The notes: generated by a model not told the origin, from the sequence alone. DNA of 64,000 nt from Phycisphaerales bacterium (GCA_016699835.1 CP064987.1:2852001-2916000), one strand, 5' to 3'. Counted from the first letter of the stretch, positions 25,691 to 34,560 are shown. Numbers and translations: made by a program.

Positions 25691-26280
25691 ACGAGCTATC
25701 ACTTCGGCAGATCGTCGACGAGTTGATCGATGACCCCAAGATGGTGGGTGTAGCGCTGCGTATGGATGTTGCGGCAATCGTGCTAAAGGCCTTGAAGAAG
25801 AAGAAGTTGACACAGTCGCAGCTCGCCAAGGCTGCTCGCATGAATGATCCCGAGATTAGCGCGATCGTTCACGGAGATTCGAATCTCAGGCTAGAGACGA
25901 TTGGCAGGGTATTTCACGCGTTGGGCATCAGGGTCCATATCGTAGAGACTTTGGAAGCTGAGGAAGACTTTACCGAAACCGCGGCGGCGGGTTCTGTATT
26001 TGAAATGGGGAGCATCGATGGCAAAGAAACCGAGTACGGCGTCTGGAAAAAAGTCCAAATCAACAGCAATGAAGACTTCTCCTCAGCAAGCGGTGGAGGC
26101 AGCCCATCAACACACTACTCACTCGGTGTCAGTAGACCCAAGTACAGTGCGTCCGACCTGGGTGGACAGTGCGCGGCTCTCTTTCCGTCGGGACGTTCCG
26201 GTAGCCATTCTGTCGTTCTCAGTAAACTACCACGACGTTCAAGCAAACTTCGAAGTCGCGAGATTGTGTACCACTGTTGA
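25669..26280 (+). CDS. XRE-type antitoxin with long C-terminal overlap
   Basis: 203 residues if read to its stop. Residues 35-100 hold the HTH: LTQSQLAKAARMNDPEISAIVHGDSNLRLETIGRVFHALGI. It should neutralise the preceding toxin. From about residue 105 the protein is Ser/Gly-rich, unlike a folded domain, and shares its DNA with the next gene for 263 nt. The true end may be earlier if a frameshift is present. Confidence 0.72.
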   Translation: MAQKDNVNELSLRQIVDELIDDPKMVGVALRMDVAAIVLKALKKKKLTQSQLAKAARMNDPEISAIVHGDSNLRLETIGRVFHALGIRVHIVETLEAEEDFTETAAAGSVFEMGSIDGKETEYGVWKKVQINSNEDFSSASGGGSPSTHYSLGVSRPKYSASDLGGQCAALFPSGRSGSHSVVLSKLPRRSSKLRSREIVYHC

Positions 26281-26371
26281 ACACGTAAAGCTGATTGCGG
26301 AAATGCTGCGTACAAACGTTGAGAGGTATGAAAAAGAGATGGCTGGAAATTCAAAGAAATCAGCTCAATAG
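26018..26371 (+). CDS. DUF3467-like small protein
   Basis: 117 residues. ATG 26018 has a strong GGGGAG RBS. After a Lys/Ser-rich start, PVAILSFSVNYHDVQANFEVARLCTTVEHVKLIAEMLRTNVERYEKEM resembles DUF3467 proteins (strand, NF, then MS-x-xHxK helix and YE). Function unknown; position suggests a third member of the TA2 operon. Confidence 0.55.
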   Translation: MAKKPSTASGKKSKSTAMKTSPQQAVEAAHQHTTHSVSVDPSTVRPTWVDSARLSFRRDVPVAILSFSVNYHDVQANFEVARLCTTVEHVKLIAEMLRTNVERYEKEMAGNSKKSAQ

Positions 26372-26402
26372 ACTGAACGGCTTCGTTCATTGACTCACAA
26401 AC

Positions 26403-26720
26403 TCACGGCCGGCATCGCGAGCATGGCGTCAGTCCTGCCGTCTGGGCATAGTCGAGGCGGACTGAGATCGAACTCTTCCGGAGATATGAGCAGCCCGCAC
26501 GGTGGTACTTAGTACCCGTGCGAGTGCGGTAGACTGTGAAGGACACTTGCGATTGAGACGCGGCTACAGACGGTCGCGACCTGGTCTCGACCTGAGCAAT
26601 GCCTGAGGCTGAAGTGGTTGGGATCGAAGGCGGGGATGCCGAGTCCGGATCTGGCCTTCCCCCGCACGCCGCAATCGAAAACGCGACAATACCTGCGATG
26701 AGTTTGCAGCTCTTGAGCAT
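26403..26720 (-). CDS. Lipoprotein with Cys/His YHRAGCSYL motif
   Basis: 105 residues from ATG 26720. Lipobox IAAC. The C-terminal VYRTRTGTKYHRAGCSYLRKS and LTPCSRCRP form the small Cys-His metal-binding motif found at the ends of many secreted nucleases and surface proteins. No catalytic domain. Likely surface-exposed phage cargo. Confidence 0.65.
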   Translation of the reverse strand: MLKSCKLIAGIVAFSIAACGGRPDPDSASPPSIPTTSASGIAQVETRSRPSVAASQSQVSFTVYRTRTGTKYHRAGCSYLRKSSISVRLDYAQTAGLTPCSRCRP

Positions 26721-26761
26721 GGTGTACCAGTGTGTTCTAGCGGTCGGAGATGGTCGCACAT

Positions 26762-27241
26762 CTACCTCGTCACCACGGCATTGGTGACCTTGCCCTCGTC
26801 GACGTGTACCTTGGCGTGGGCGGCCCCTCCGGTTACCCGATTCTCGTTGACCGCCCAGAAAATGTTGCACATGAGGTAGTAGTCGCCCGCCGCCAAGCCA
26901 CCGAACCTGAATCTGCCATCGCCGTCGGCAATCGTCGTGTGTGATGGCGGCACGGCATCTGGCGCGGGCTCGAGATTCTCACCATGGAGTACCGCTCTGG
27001 CGTACCACTCATTCGAGAACGTCGTCACAGGGTTCAGTCTGACTTCTCGGCCTGCACCGACCTTGACGTCTCCTCCCATAGTCACCAGAAATGCCTGACC
27101 CTCGATCGAACCCGTCCCACCACGAAGAAATGACTCGTACTCGCTGGGGATGTATTGAGCGAGCCGAGGCTTAGGTTGCAAGGCACATCCGCAGAGCATA
27201 CAGGTGAAGACTACGAGAATCAGTCCGATTCGTTTGTTCAT
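26762..27241 (-). CDS. Lipoprotein with carboxypeptidase-regulatory-like fold
   Basis: 159 residues from ATG 27241. Lipobox LCGC (Cys19). The mature part has SIEGQAFLVTMGGDVKVGAGREVRLNP and DGDGRFRFGGLAAGDYYLMC, a beta-sandwich pattern. Function unknown; superinfection exclusion is possible but not shown. Confidence 0.65.
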   Translation of the reverse strand: MNKRIGLILVVFTCMLCGCALQPKPRLAQYIPSEYESFLRGGTGSIEGQAFLVTMGGDVKVGAGREVRLNPVTTFSNEWYARAVLHGENLEPAPDAVPPSHTTIADGDGRFRFGGLAAGDYYLMCNIFWAVNENRVTGGAAHAKVHVDEGKVTNAVVTR

Positions 27242-27249
27242 ATTGAACC

Positions 27250-27660
27250 TCAGCGATCGATCGCGGTGACGAGCTGCCCGGTGAAGTGCACGTACCCCCT
27301 GGCGCCAGGCCGCGTCGCGTTGTCGCGATAGTGCCAGATCGCGTAATCCCGATCGAGCCCGTCACGGGTGAGGGCATCATCCGGCGGCCCCCACGACGCG
27401 TACGTGAACGTCATCGAGTCGCCCGGCTTGAGTTCCCGCTTTTGGATCCTGGCCCAGTCGGCGTCATTGAATGCGTCACGCCGCTTGAGCTCGGTTTCGA
27501 ACGGCTTTGGGTTCATTGGCCAGCCGATCCTTGAGTTCCCATACGCCTCGGCGATAGAGATAGTCGGCTGCTGCTGGAGCTGGTCAGCGTTCATTGCGTA
27601 GATGCCCGATTGACATCCAGAGATCAATGAGATCGCCACCGCAAGTATCAAGATTCGCAT
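27250..27660 (-). CDS. Lipoprotein of SmpA/Bla-like style
   Basis: 136 residues from ATG 27660 (GGAGG 4 nt upstream); the longer upstream ORF is not supported. Lipobox ISGC (Cys16). FTYASWGPPDDALTRDGLDRDYAIWHY recalls BamE/SmpA-type domains where G-x-P-D precedes a W-x-Y strand. Third lipoprotein in the cargo island. Confidence 0.6.
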   Translation of the reverse strand: MRILILAVAISLISGCQSGIYAMNADQLQQQPTISIAEAYGNSRIGWPMNPKPFETELKRRDAFNDADWARIQKRELKPGDSMTFTYASWGPPDDALTRDGLDRDYAIWHYRDNATRPGARGYVHFTGQLVTAIDR

Positions 27661-27706
27661 GCGTTCCTCCCGGCGAGTCCGAGGGGAAGTGTAACACAAA
27701 TCGGGC

Positions 27707-30132
27707 CTATCGGGAAGTCCCGCGGCGTCCAACCCCATAGTTCGAAGCCAGAGATCGGTCCAGGCTGCCGTCTCCCATCATGCCCCGGACCTCATCCCGG
27801 ATCAGGACTCTGATCATTCTCCGACCATCTGGACCACGGTTCTCGGACACTTCGGGCCTCGCACCTCCACTCCGCTGGTCAAAGATCTGCACCAATGTGT
27901 TCCCGCCAGGCATCACGCCGTTGGGGTAGACATACCCCGAACTGCCGAAGTGAACAAGCTCAGGGCCTCGCTCCCCGACCCAGGACCAGCTGCCACCAGA
28001 GACTGGTCCACCATCGGCGTTCGTAGCGGCTCCAGTAGGGGCTTGGCCGGCAGGTGTCGTTCCGAGCCAAGTTCCAAATTTTGCACCAAGGACGTCGAAT
28101 AGAGGTTTGAAAATCAGTGCTTGCGATGCCATTGCGAACAAGGTCTTGCCCCAGCTCTTCAGGAGATCCTTCATTGAGCCCTTCGCATCGAATATCCAAT
28201 CCGTCCAAGATTGAGATGCATCGGACGCAAACCCTTGGATAGCGTCTCGCATGTCATTTGCGAGATTCCTGACTTTCTCAGGAGACTCTGCGTACGACGC
28301 TCTGATCTTCTCGATTGCCCTTGTGACATCCTCCGCGGTGAGTTTCGCGCCCAGCCCGAGTTTCACGAGTTCGTCGCGAACGGCGCGGACATTGGCGATC
28401 TCCGCCTCCATCTTCTCCTGCGGGTAGATGCTGAACCGGATCTGGTCCGCGTCCTTGAGGACCTCCTGGGTTTCCTTCCAGGTGGTCTTTGCCCGCTCCT
28501 TGAGGTATGAGAAACCATCGGCGAGGTTCGCACCAATCTGCTTGCCGGTGTCCTTCGCCTTTGACACCATCCGGTCGAAGAACCCGCCTATGTCCGGGAA
28601 CGACGGTCCTCGCCCGGTGGACTCGGTTGCCTCGTCCTTCCTGTCGTAGAGCGCGACGAGTTCGTTCCTGGCTTCGTCGAACTTCGCCGTGGCCTCGGCG
28701 ATCTTCTTCTTTGCCTCGTCCGCAGCGTTGCCCGTTGCCGTGAAACCTTCGGCGAACGCCTTGGCGAGCACCAAGGCACGATTCGACTCCTCCAACGCGA
28801 CCATCCGCTCCTGGGCGGCGAGTTTCTTCTGGATCGCGGCGACGTCGCCGAGCCTCTTGAGCTCGGCGTTGAGCGAGTCGAGCTCCTTCTCGACGTTGAA
28901 CCGGTCCTGGCCTTCGAGATACGGGTTGTTGTCGAGGTTGTCCTGGACCTTCTGGATACGGTACAAGACGTCGCTGAACCTCGAGTACTCCTCACGCAGC
29001 TTCGCGAGCTTGCCCTTTGACGACAGCTCGATGTCAACTCCCGGGATTTCGCTCAGGATCGGACCGATGCTGTCGCGAAAGACGTCCTCGATCGCCGGCG
29101 CCGCGGCAGTTATCCCGATGACGACGGTCTCGACGAGTGCCGTGCCGGCAACTCTGCCAAACTCGATCGAGCTCGTTTTCAGGACGCCGATCATCGCGTC
29201 TCGCGTCTTGGTGAGCGAGTCGGCCGCCTGCTTCCTCTGGTCCTCGTCTCCGAGACTGAACTCTTTCAGCGCCGTGCCGGCGGCACGGATGAGCTTGGGC
29301 ATGCTCGCGATCCGAATGGACCACGCGTTGAGCATGTCTGTCACGAACGGAGCGACTTCGGTCGCGAGGTTCACCTTCACACCCAGCCAGGCCTCTTTGA
29401 TACGGCCCACGGAGTCTCTATACGCGGTCAGTTTTGCGACCTGGTCATCGGTGAAGAGCACGCCCAACTGCCGCGCCCGCTCGGTCTGCTCGGCGAGGCC
29501 CTTGACGTACCCGCCGCTCTCCTTGAGGAACGTGAGGAACTTGGCGCCGCCTTCACGGCCGAAGAACTTCTCCGAGAGCCTCACCTTCTCTGCGTGGCTG
29601 CTCGCGGACTCGATTCCCTTGGCCAGCGAGGGCAGGAGTTCAGAGATGCTCCGGACACGGCCAAAAGTGTCGGTGAGCCGGATGTTCAGTCGGCCGATCT
29701 TCTCAGTTGTCTGGCCCTTGGCCACGATCGTCGCGACTTCCTTTGCCGCCCGGCCAGCCATGGTCGCCAGCCGCTCGAACTCGATGCCGGACTCGCCGGC
29801 CGCGAACCGCAAGGCCGACATCTCCTCGACCGTCAGGCCCACCGCCTTGGCCGACTTGCCGATCTTGTCGACGACGTCGGCGGCGTTGTCCAGGGCCGAC
29901 ACGAACCGGTACGCACCCAGGACCGCGAGCGTCCCGGTCAGCACGGCCTTGAAGCTGGTCGCCGCCGACGCCGTCTTGTCGAACCAGGTCTTGGCGCTCG
30001 CGAGCTCCTTCCTGGCGAACTGCCCGACCTTGAGCGACATCGCCGTCACGCCCTTGGTGACGTCGCGCGTGTCCCTGGCGAACTGACCAACGTTCGCGAT
30101 GAAATCGACTTGTACGGATCCGATCGCGGTCA
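27707..30132 (-). CDS. Tail tape measure protein
   Basis: 808 residues from ATG 30132. Long helical protein with hydrophobic segments and a C-terminal tail WVGERGPELVHFGSSGYVYPNG, the hallmark of lambda gpH-like tape measure proteins. It sets tail length and passes through the tail during DNA injection. The cargo island is inserted just after it. Confidence 0.9.
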
Positions 30133-30135
30133 TGG

Positions 30136-30450
30136 TTATCCCAGTGCGGACGCTATGTGATCCATCTTCCCCTCTAACTCGCCATCGTCCGGCCACTCGT
30201 GACTCTCGCTCTGGAGTGTCTCGAAGAAGTCGGCCGGGTAGTACGGGATTGGGTGTGTCTTCGAGCTGCGATGCACGTTGGCGATGAGCGCCGAGAGACG
30301 GCCGAATCTCAGGTCACGACGTCGCTCTCGCCAGCTCCAGGCGTCGAAGAGTTCTCCAATCTCCGCCATCGACATCGAGCCGAGCTCCAAGGGCGTGATG
30401 CCCAGCTCGACCCTGGCCCAGGCTCTCAGGCGGCGGAGGCCTGAGGGGCG
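30136..30450 (-). CDS. Tail assembly chaperone, second frame (gpT-like)
   Basis: About 104 residues starting RPSGLRRLRAWARVELGITPLELGSM, then AEIGELFDAWSW. It has no credible start near its coding beginning and overlaps the upstream chaperone in the -1 frame, as lambda T does with G. Expression by -1 programmed frameshift is inferred; the slippery site is not certain. Confidence 0.65.
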   Translation of the reverse strand, partial: RPSGLRRLRAWARVELGITPLELGSMSMAEIGELFDAWSWRERRRDLRFGRLSALIANVHRSSKTHPIPYYPADFFETLQSESHEWPDDGELEGKMDHIASALG

Positions 30451-30845
30451 TCTGAAGGGGCTACCGGTGGGTCCTCGTCCGGCGTGCTTCTGCCGTTCAT
30501 CTGGCGGATGGCATCGACGAACCCATCCCCGAGCTCGTTGAAGAGTCGCTTGAGATCGGGGAGCGGGATCGCCGAACCGATCTTGCTGCTCGGGATGTCC
30601 AGACACCCAGAAACGAATCGGCTGACGAGCTTCACGCTGAACCTGGTCGCGGCGGCGATGACCTCTTTCTCGGTCGGATCCTTGCCCTTAGAGGATTTGG
30701 GCGAGTACGTCGAGAACTCCTCGAGTGCCTGGATGACCGTCATGCCCGTAGCCTCCTCGATCGCGACCATGCGGTCGAGATCGAAGACGACGGTCTGCGG
30801 TTTGCCGGCCACGGTCACGGTCACGGTCACGGACGGAGCGTTCAT
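30426..30845 (-). CDS. Tail assembly chaperone (gpG-like)
   Basis: 139 residues. VVFDLDRMVAIEEATGMTVIQALEEF and the acidic, Pro-rich C-terminus (DEDPPVAPSDAPQASAA) fit the first chaperone that precedes the tape measure. Binds the tape measure during assembly. Its 3' end overlaps the gpT-like frame by 25 nt or more. Confidence 0.75.
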   Translation of the reverse strand: MNAPSVTVTVTVAGKPQTVVFDLDRMVAIEEATGMTVIQALEEFSTYSPKSSKGKDPTEKEVIAAATRFSVKLVSRFVSGCLDIPSSKIGSAIPLPDLKRLFNELGDGFVDAIRQMNGRSTPDEDPPVAPSDAPQASAA

Positions 30846-31039
30846 GTTCGTCTCCAGCGGAGAACGGGCACTGCGGCGACTCGGATCTCACCTCGCCGCT
30901 TCGATTTGAGCGTCACCATCCTGAACCAGACCGTGTGAGGTCGGCGGCGGAAGAGGAACGCGACCAAACGCACCAGCACGACCGCGAGCCGAACCCTCCA
31001 TGTGCTCGTAAGCACGGTGATGTTCGGCGATGTCGCCAT
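30842..31039 (-). CDS. Small basic hypothetical protein
   Basis: 65 residues, ATG 31039 only 3 nt after the tail-tube stop and stop overlapping the next ATG. A short hydrophobic part (LAVVLVRLVAFLF) then Arg-rich. Spacing suggests a real coupled gene, but the composition is also consistent with chance. Confidence 0.4.
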   Translation of the reverse strand: MATSPNITVLTSTWRVRLAVVLVRLVAFLFRRRPHTVWFRMVTLKSKRRGEIRVAAVPVLRWRRT

Positions 31040-31042
31040 GGT

Positions 31043-31474
31043 TTAGGGATGCGTTTCCTTGGCGACCTTCCCGGAGATCGAGAGCGTCACGTCGTTCATC
31101 ATCACGCCCTTCACAGGGAAGGTGTGGCCGATGTTCGCGACATACGCCGTGAAGGCCAGGCGCTTGGTTCCGCTAGGGAAGACAAGCCTGTAGTTCGAGA
31201 GGGTTCCGGCGGCCTGGTCCAGATACAGGGGGTTCTGGGTGGCGTCGTCCTGGACAAGGTGCATCTGGAACGTCAGGTCGCCGGCGTTCTTCAGGCCGAC
31301 GTGGACCTTCTCCTCCCAGCCCTCGGGCGACTCCATGTGTGTGGCGTCCTCGATCACGCTACCGAGTGTCGGGCCGTTGAAATCCTTGCAGTCGGCGACG
31401 GCGACGAACGTTCCTGTTCCGTCGTCTCGAAACAACTTGGTTCCGAAGCCGCCCTTGGCTTTGTGTGCAGCCAT
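31043..31474 (-). CDS. Major tail tube protein
   Basis: 143 residues; ATG 31474 has AGGAGG at 8 nt and is preferred over GTG 31480. FVAVADCKDFNGPTLGSVIEDATHME, AGDLTFQMHLVQDD and VKGVMMNDVTLSISGKV follow the siphovirus tail tube family. Polymerises to the tail tube. Confidence 0.82.
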   Translation of the reverse strand: MAAHKAKGGFGTKLFRDDGTGTFVAVADCKDFNGPTLGSVIEDATHMESPEGWEEKVHVGLKNAGDLTFQMHLVQDDATQNPLYLDQAAGTLSNYRLVFPSGTKRLAFTAYVANIGHTFPVKGVMMNDVTLSISGKVAKETHP

Positions 31475-31491
31475 GACCACCGCCTCCTCAC

Positions 31492-31509
31492 GTCCACGCC
31501 GCGAAACTA
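31492..31509 (-). promoter_or_regulatory. Two-part phage element: TAGTTT plus GTGGAC
   Basis: - strand CTGACGCGCCTAGTTTCGC (TAGTTT 31509-31504) then GTGGAC (31497-31492), 17 nt before ATG 31474. Nearly identical over more than 25 nt to the copy at 36622-36639. Confidence 0.55.
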
Positions 31510-31534
31510 GGCGCGTCAGTCGTCGCCGGCGACC

Positions 31535-31924
31535 TCACTCGACGTGGGCGATGGCAAAGTCCATGCGGTACCAGTAGACCTTCATGTCGTCGTCGTATCC
31601 ATCGTCGTCGTCCTCGAGGAACGCGCTCTGGACATCGACCGTACCCATTGGCCCTCTGTACCCGCTGAGTGCGAGCCGAAGTCCCTCGGCGAGGGCCTTC
31701 GCCCCCACGTGGGTCCTGTCGTAGCAATCGAACTGGAACCTCGGCTCTGCCCGGTTGCCTGATCCGTCGTGCGAGTAGTCCCGAGCCCCCGAGATCCTGT
31801 GGTAGACGATCGCCGGGTAGATGGGGTTCTGCGGCAACTGTTTCGGGTAGAGCCGATCAGCGAGCAGGCCGGACAGGGCGGCGTTCGTCGTCAGGAACTG
31901 GAACAACTCGGCCTCGATTGTCAC
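31535..31924 (-). CDS. DUF3168-like tail completion protein
   Basis: 129 residues, GTG overlapping the previous stop. LFQFLTTNAALSGLLADRLYPKQLPQNPIYPAIVYHRIS is the DUF3168 signature; ends VYWYRMDFAIAHVE. Terminates the tail tube at the head side. Confidence 0.82.
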   Translation of the reverse strand: MTIEAELFQFLTTNAALSGLLADRLYPKQLPQNPIYPAIVYHRISGARDYSHDGSGNRAEPRFQFDCYDRTHVGAKALAEGLRLALSGYRGPMGTVDVQSAFLEDDDDGYDDDMKVYWYRMDFAIAHVE

Positions 31925-32520
31925 GACGCGGCCTTCCTTCTCGTTCCCTGTCCGAGCTTGGTCAGTTCCTTCTGGAACTCCTGTCGAAGGGTCGCGATGA
32001 TCTTGCTCGAGGCCTCACCGCGCTTGGTGTCGTACGCCGGCCGGATAAACGGCTGTGGCGGTGTGCCTGGGTGCATGGCTCCACCAGCCCTGCCTTTGCT
32101 GAGTCTCGATCCCTTTCCAACGGCGTGCGGCCTGGTGCCGAACTCGACCAGGTGCGCGTACGCACGCGGGTAGACCTCGCCCTTGACGCTGCGCTTGCCG
32201 CGAGCCTTCTGCACCTTGCTACTCACCGTCTTGGCCCGACCCTTCGGGGAGACGGTGTAGGACTTTGGCGCGATCTTCACGACGGCGACCAGCCGATCCC
32301 GGGTCGAACCCTTTCGGTCGGTCTCGGCGACGATGGCCTTCTTGAGGGCGCCGGTCCGTTTCGGGGCCTTGATCCTGGCCTCGTCGCGGATCACCCTCGC
32401 GCCAGAGAGGAGGGCTCGCCGGATGACGTTTGTCGTCAACCGCACGCCCAGGAGCTCCATCTTGCGACGGACATCCGCGACGTCGATCTCGACTCGAAAC
32501 CCATTACCGATCGCGGGCAC
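31921..32520 (-). CDS. HK97 gp10-like head-tail protein
   Basis: 199 residues. RRALLSGARVIRDEARIKAPKRTGALKKAI is the classic HK97-gp10 motif; YAHLVEFGTRPHAVGKG and HPGTPPQPFIRPAYD complete it. Acts in head-tail joining. Overlaps neighbours by 4 nt. Confidence 0.87.
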   Translation of the reverse strand: MPAIGNGFRVEIDVADVRRKMELLGVRLTTNVIRRALLSGARVIRDEARIKAPKRTGALKKAIVAETDRKGSTRDRLVAVVKIAPKSYTVSPKGRAKTVSSKVQKARGKRSVKGEVYPRAYAHLVEFGTRPHAVGKGSRLSKGRAGGAMHPGTPPQPFIRPAYDTKRGEASSKIIATLRQEFQKELTKLGQGTRRKAAS

Positions 32521-32521
32521 G

Positions 32522-32866
32522 TCACCCTCCTCCGCTCTTGACCTCGCGAGCGTACCCGCTCAGCACCAGGCCGTCACGCCGGCCGTCACCTGCCTCGCCC
32601 ACATCCTCGATCTCGTATCGCTCGCCGTCGTAAACCACGCTCATGGTCGGGTCGATGTCGGCCCTGTATCGGATCGTGAACTGCACCTGCTGGCGGTTCG
32701 ATCGCTGCTCGGCCTTCTGCTCCTCGACGCCGCTCACTCGCTTGAACGCCGCCCAGGTCGTGGCGACGTCGACCCAACCCATGATGATCTCGCCGTGGTC
32801 GTTCCGCAGGGCCACGGCCCGCTGGATCAGGATTCGTCGATCGAGCTCGCCGGCCTTCATGCCCAT
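32522..32866 (-). CDS. Phage head closure protein
   Basis: 114 residues. ELDRRILIQRAVALRNDHGE, WVDVATTWAAFKRVSG, QVQFTIRYRADIDPTM and YEIEDVGE are the head-tail adaptor family signatures. Seals the portal before tail attachment. Confidence 0.85.
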   Translation of the reverse strand: MGMKAGELDRRILIQRAVALRNDHGEIIMGWVDVATTWAAFKRVSGVEEQKAEQRSNRQQVQFTIRYRADIDPTMSVVYDGERYEIEDVGEAGDGRRDGLVLSGYAREVKSGGG

Positions 32867-32879
32867 GGATCTCCCGGGA

Positions 32880-33503
32880 TCACGCGAACTGGAACAGCCT
32901 GACGTCCGCCAGTTTCAACTCAAGCGAGGGCAGGAAGTCCCCGCGACCGACCGCCTCGCGGTTCTCGTAGTTCCAGCCCACGTGGAGCAGCACCGCTTGC
33001 TTGATGATCGCCGGGACGGCCGTGGCGTCGCCATAGCCGGCGGTGTACTCGATCTGCACCGCGTTAGGTTCGGATCTGGCGATCGGCCAGGTCTTTCCAT
33101 ACGCCGGCAGGAGCCTGGAGTGCTTCTGCGGGTCCTTGGAGTCGAGCGCGTACTCGGTGCCGGCGAGCGTCTGCAGCACGCCGGCGGAGTCGATGTACTT
33201 CACGCTGTTGATCGACTTGATCTTGCCACCGGGGAGCCAGATCGCCACGTCGCCCAGCGGCCGGTTGCCCAGGATCGGTTTCCCGTACTCGTCGACCGCG
33301 CCGTCAGGGAACCTGTCGACCCACAGCCGCCAGGTCTGGTCCACAACCGCTCGCCTGGTGTATCGCTCGACCCACTCGCGGGCTTCGGCGATCAGCCGCG
33401 TGATCAGATCGTCCTCGGCCGTGACGTCGACCCGCAGGTGGGCCTTCGCCTCGACGAGGGTGACCGGCTCTTCGGTCGGTGGTGTGACGATCTCGACCGC
33501 CAT
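32880..33503 (-). CDS. gp6-like head-tail connector
   Basis: 207 residues from ATG 33503 (GGAG upstream). EEPVTLVEAKAHLRVD, LIARLIAE-like AEAREWVERYTRRAVVDQTW and the C-terminal AVLLHVGWNYENRE match phage gp6-like connectors (DUF-type alpha-helical ring). In-frame ATG 33518 is an alternative. Confidence 0.82.
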   Translation of the reverse strand: MAVEIVTPPTEEPVTLVEAKAHLRVDVTAEDDLITRLIAEAREWVERYTRRAVVDQTWRLWVDRFPDGAVDEYGKPILGNRPLGDVAIWLPGGKIKSINSVKYIDSAGVLQTLAGTEYALDSKDPQKHSRLLPAYGKTWPIARSEPNAVQIEYTAGYGDATAVPAIIKQAVLLHVGWNYENREAVGRGDFLPSLELKLADVRLFQFA

Positions 33504-33667
33504 CGATGGGCGCTCCATGGAGCGGGGACGGACCAGCAGGGAACCGGCCCGCCCCCGATTCCGGACGCGTGGACTCGCCGGGGTGCGAGGAACGGGCCGG
33601 CGGCCGCCACATTGGCGACCAGGGTGCAGCACGGTGGGGTCGGGTCCAACGTGCGGCGAAAACACCA

Positions 33668-33710
33668 GGGGTGGGCTTTACGTCCCACCCCCAGTGCTCG
33701 TGGGGGTGGG
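33668..33710. promoter_or_regulatory. Pair of mutually exclusive GC hairpins
   Basis: GGGGTGGG (33668-33675), CCCACCCCC (33684-33692) and GGGGGTGGG (33702-33710): the central arm can pair with either side (8 or 9 bp). They lie just after the decoration-protein stop (33712) in a 208-nt gap before the connector gene. Terminator/antiterminator-like, but without a T-run. Confidence 0.5.
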
Positions 33711-33711
33711 G

Positions 33712-34143
33712 TTAGGGCGTTCCGGTCGGTGGGCTCACAAGCGACTTGCTGATCAGGGTGTTGGCGACCTGGTTGAGCGTCGGCTTGAACTGCCCTTTGT
33801 ACAGGATGTAGTACATGTCGCCGGTGATGGTTGCTGCGGTGCGGACGATCGCGGGCTTCACATACCGCTTCATGGGCTTGTTGATGTCGACGCAGACTAC
33901 CTGGCCGTTGGCGACGGCCACGACCTTCGAGCCTGCCACATTGGCGCCGTCGGACATATCCGAGGCGTCGCCATGATCAAGCGCGAGGTAGTTGCCGGCG
34001 TTCTGGGTGGCGATCGTGCAGAACACCGCCACACCGTCGTAGCCGGCCGTGTCGATCGTGGCGCCGCTCACCGGCGTGGTGCCGCTGGCAGCGCCGGCGA
34101 CGGCGAGACGAATCGCATTCTCCTCGGTAAACACGTTGGCCAT
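33712..34143 (-). CDS. Capsid decoration-like protein
   Basis: 143 residues from ATG 34143 (AAGGAG upstream; the longer ORF is rejected). VFTEENAIRLAVAGAASGTTPVSGATIDTAGYDGVAVF resembles proteins placed after the major capsid in HK97-like phages. Role inferred from position. Confidence 0.6.
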   Translation of the reverse strand: MANVFTEENAIRLAVAGAASGTTPVSGATIDTAGYDGVAVFCTIATQNAGNYLALDHGDASDMSDGANVAGSKVVAVANGQVVCVDINKPMKRYVKPAIVRTAATITGDMYYILYKGQFKPTLNQVANTLISKSLVSPPTGTP

Positions 34144-34179
34144 GATGCTCTCCTTGCCCCGGTGGATTCCGGTGCGAAT

Positions 34180-34185
34180 GTCCAC
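34180..34185 (-). promoter_or_regulatory. GTGGAC leader box
   Basis: - strand GGTAGTGGAC, GTGGAC at 34185-34180, 36 nt before ATG 34143. The TAG here touches the box, so the -10 half is absent or merged. Confidence 0.35.
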
Positions 34186-34200
34186 TACCGGCCCAGAGCG

Positions 34201-34449
34201 TCACCGCTTGAGCGTCGTTTCTTCCTTGGTCTTGCCCGATCGCTTGCCGGTGCCTGCGCCGTCGGCGTGTTCAACCTTGCGATCGTCCTTCGCGGCGGCC
34301 TTCGCGGCGGCCTTGGTCGGCTCAACGAGTTCGGCATAGCCGGCGTCGATAAACCGCTTCGCTTCCTTGTCGTCGGGCCAGTCAACATCCTCGCCGGGCA
34401 TGTGGCTGTAGTTCAAACCCGAAATCGAGGTGCGGAACTTGATGCGCAT
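34201..34449 (-). CDS. Small phage protein with Lys/Ala tail
   Basis: 82 residues. IKFRTSISGLNYSHMPGEDVDWPDDKEAKRFIDAGYAEL is a pattern seen in small proteins after the capsid gene (D-x-P-D-x-x-A-x-R-x-I-x-A-G-x-A). The tail is disordered and basic. Confidence 0.65.
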   Translation of the reverse strand: MRIKFRTSISGLNYSHMPGEDVDWPDDKEAKRFIDAGYAELVEPTKAAAKAAAKDDRKVEHADGAGTGKRSGKTKEETTLKR

Positions 34450-34560
34450 GGCTGGTCTCCAGTGATCGGGACGGGCATCGGCTTCTCAATGGGTCCGGCC
34501 CGCGGGTAGCGAGCCGGACCCTCTCACGAATGAGTAAAGGATCTCGGTGTCGAGCCAGGA

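Noticed and set aside
33504..33667. N-terminal extension of the connector gene through this stretch
   Set aside because: Arg/Pro-rich and unlike the family; ATG 33503 has its own RBS.
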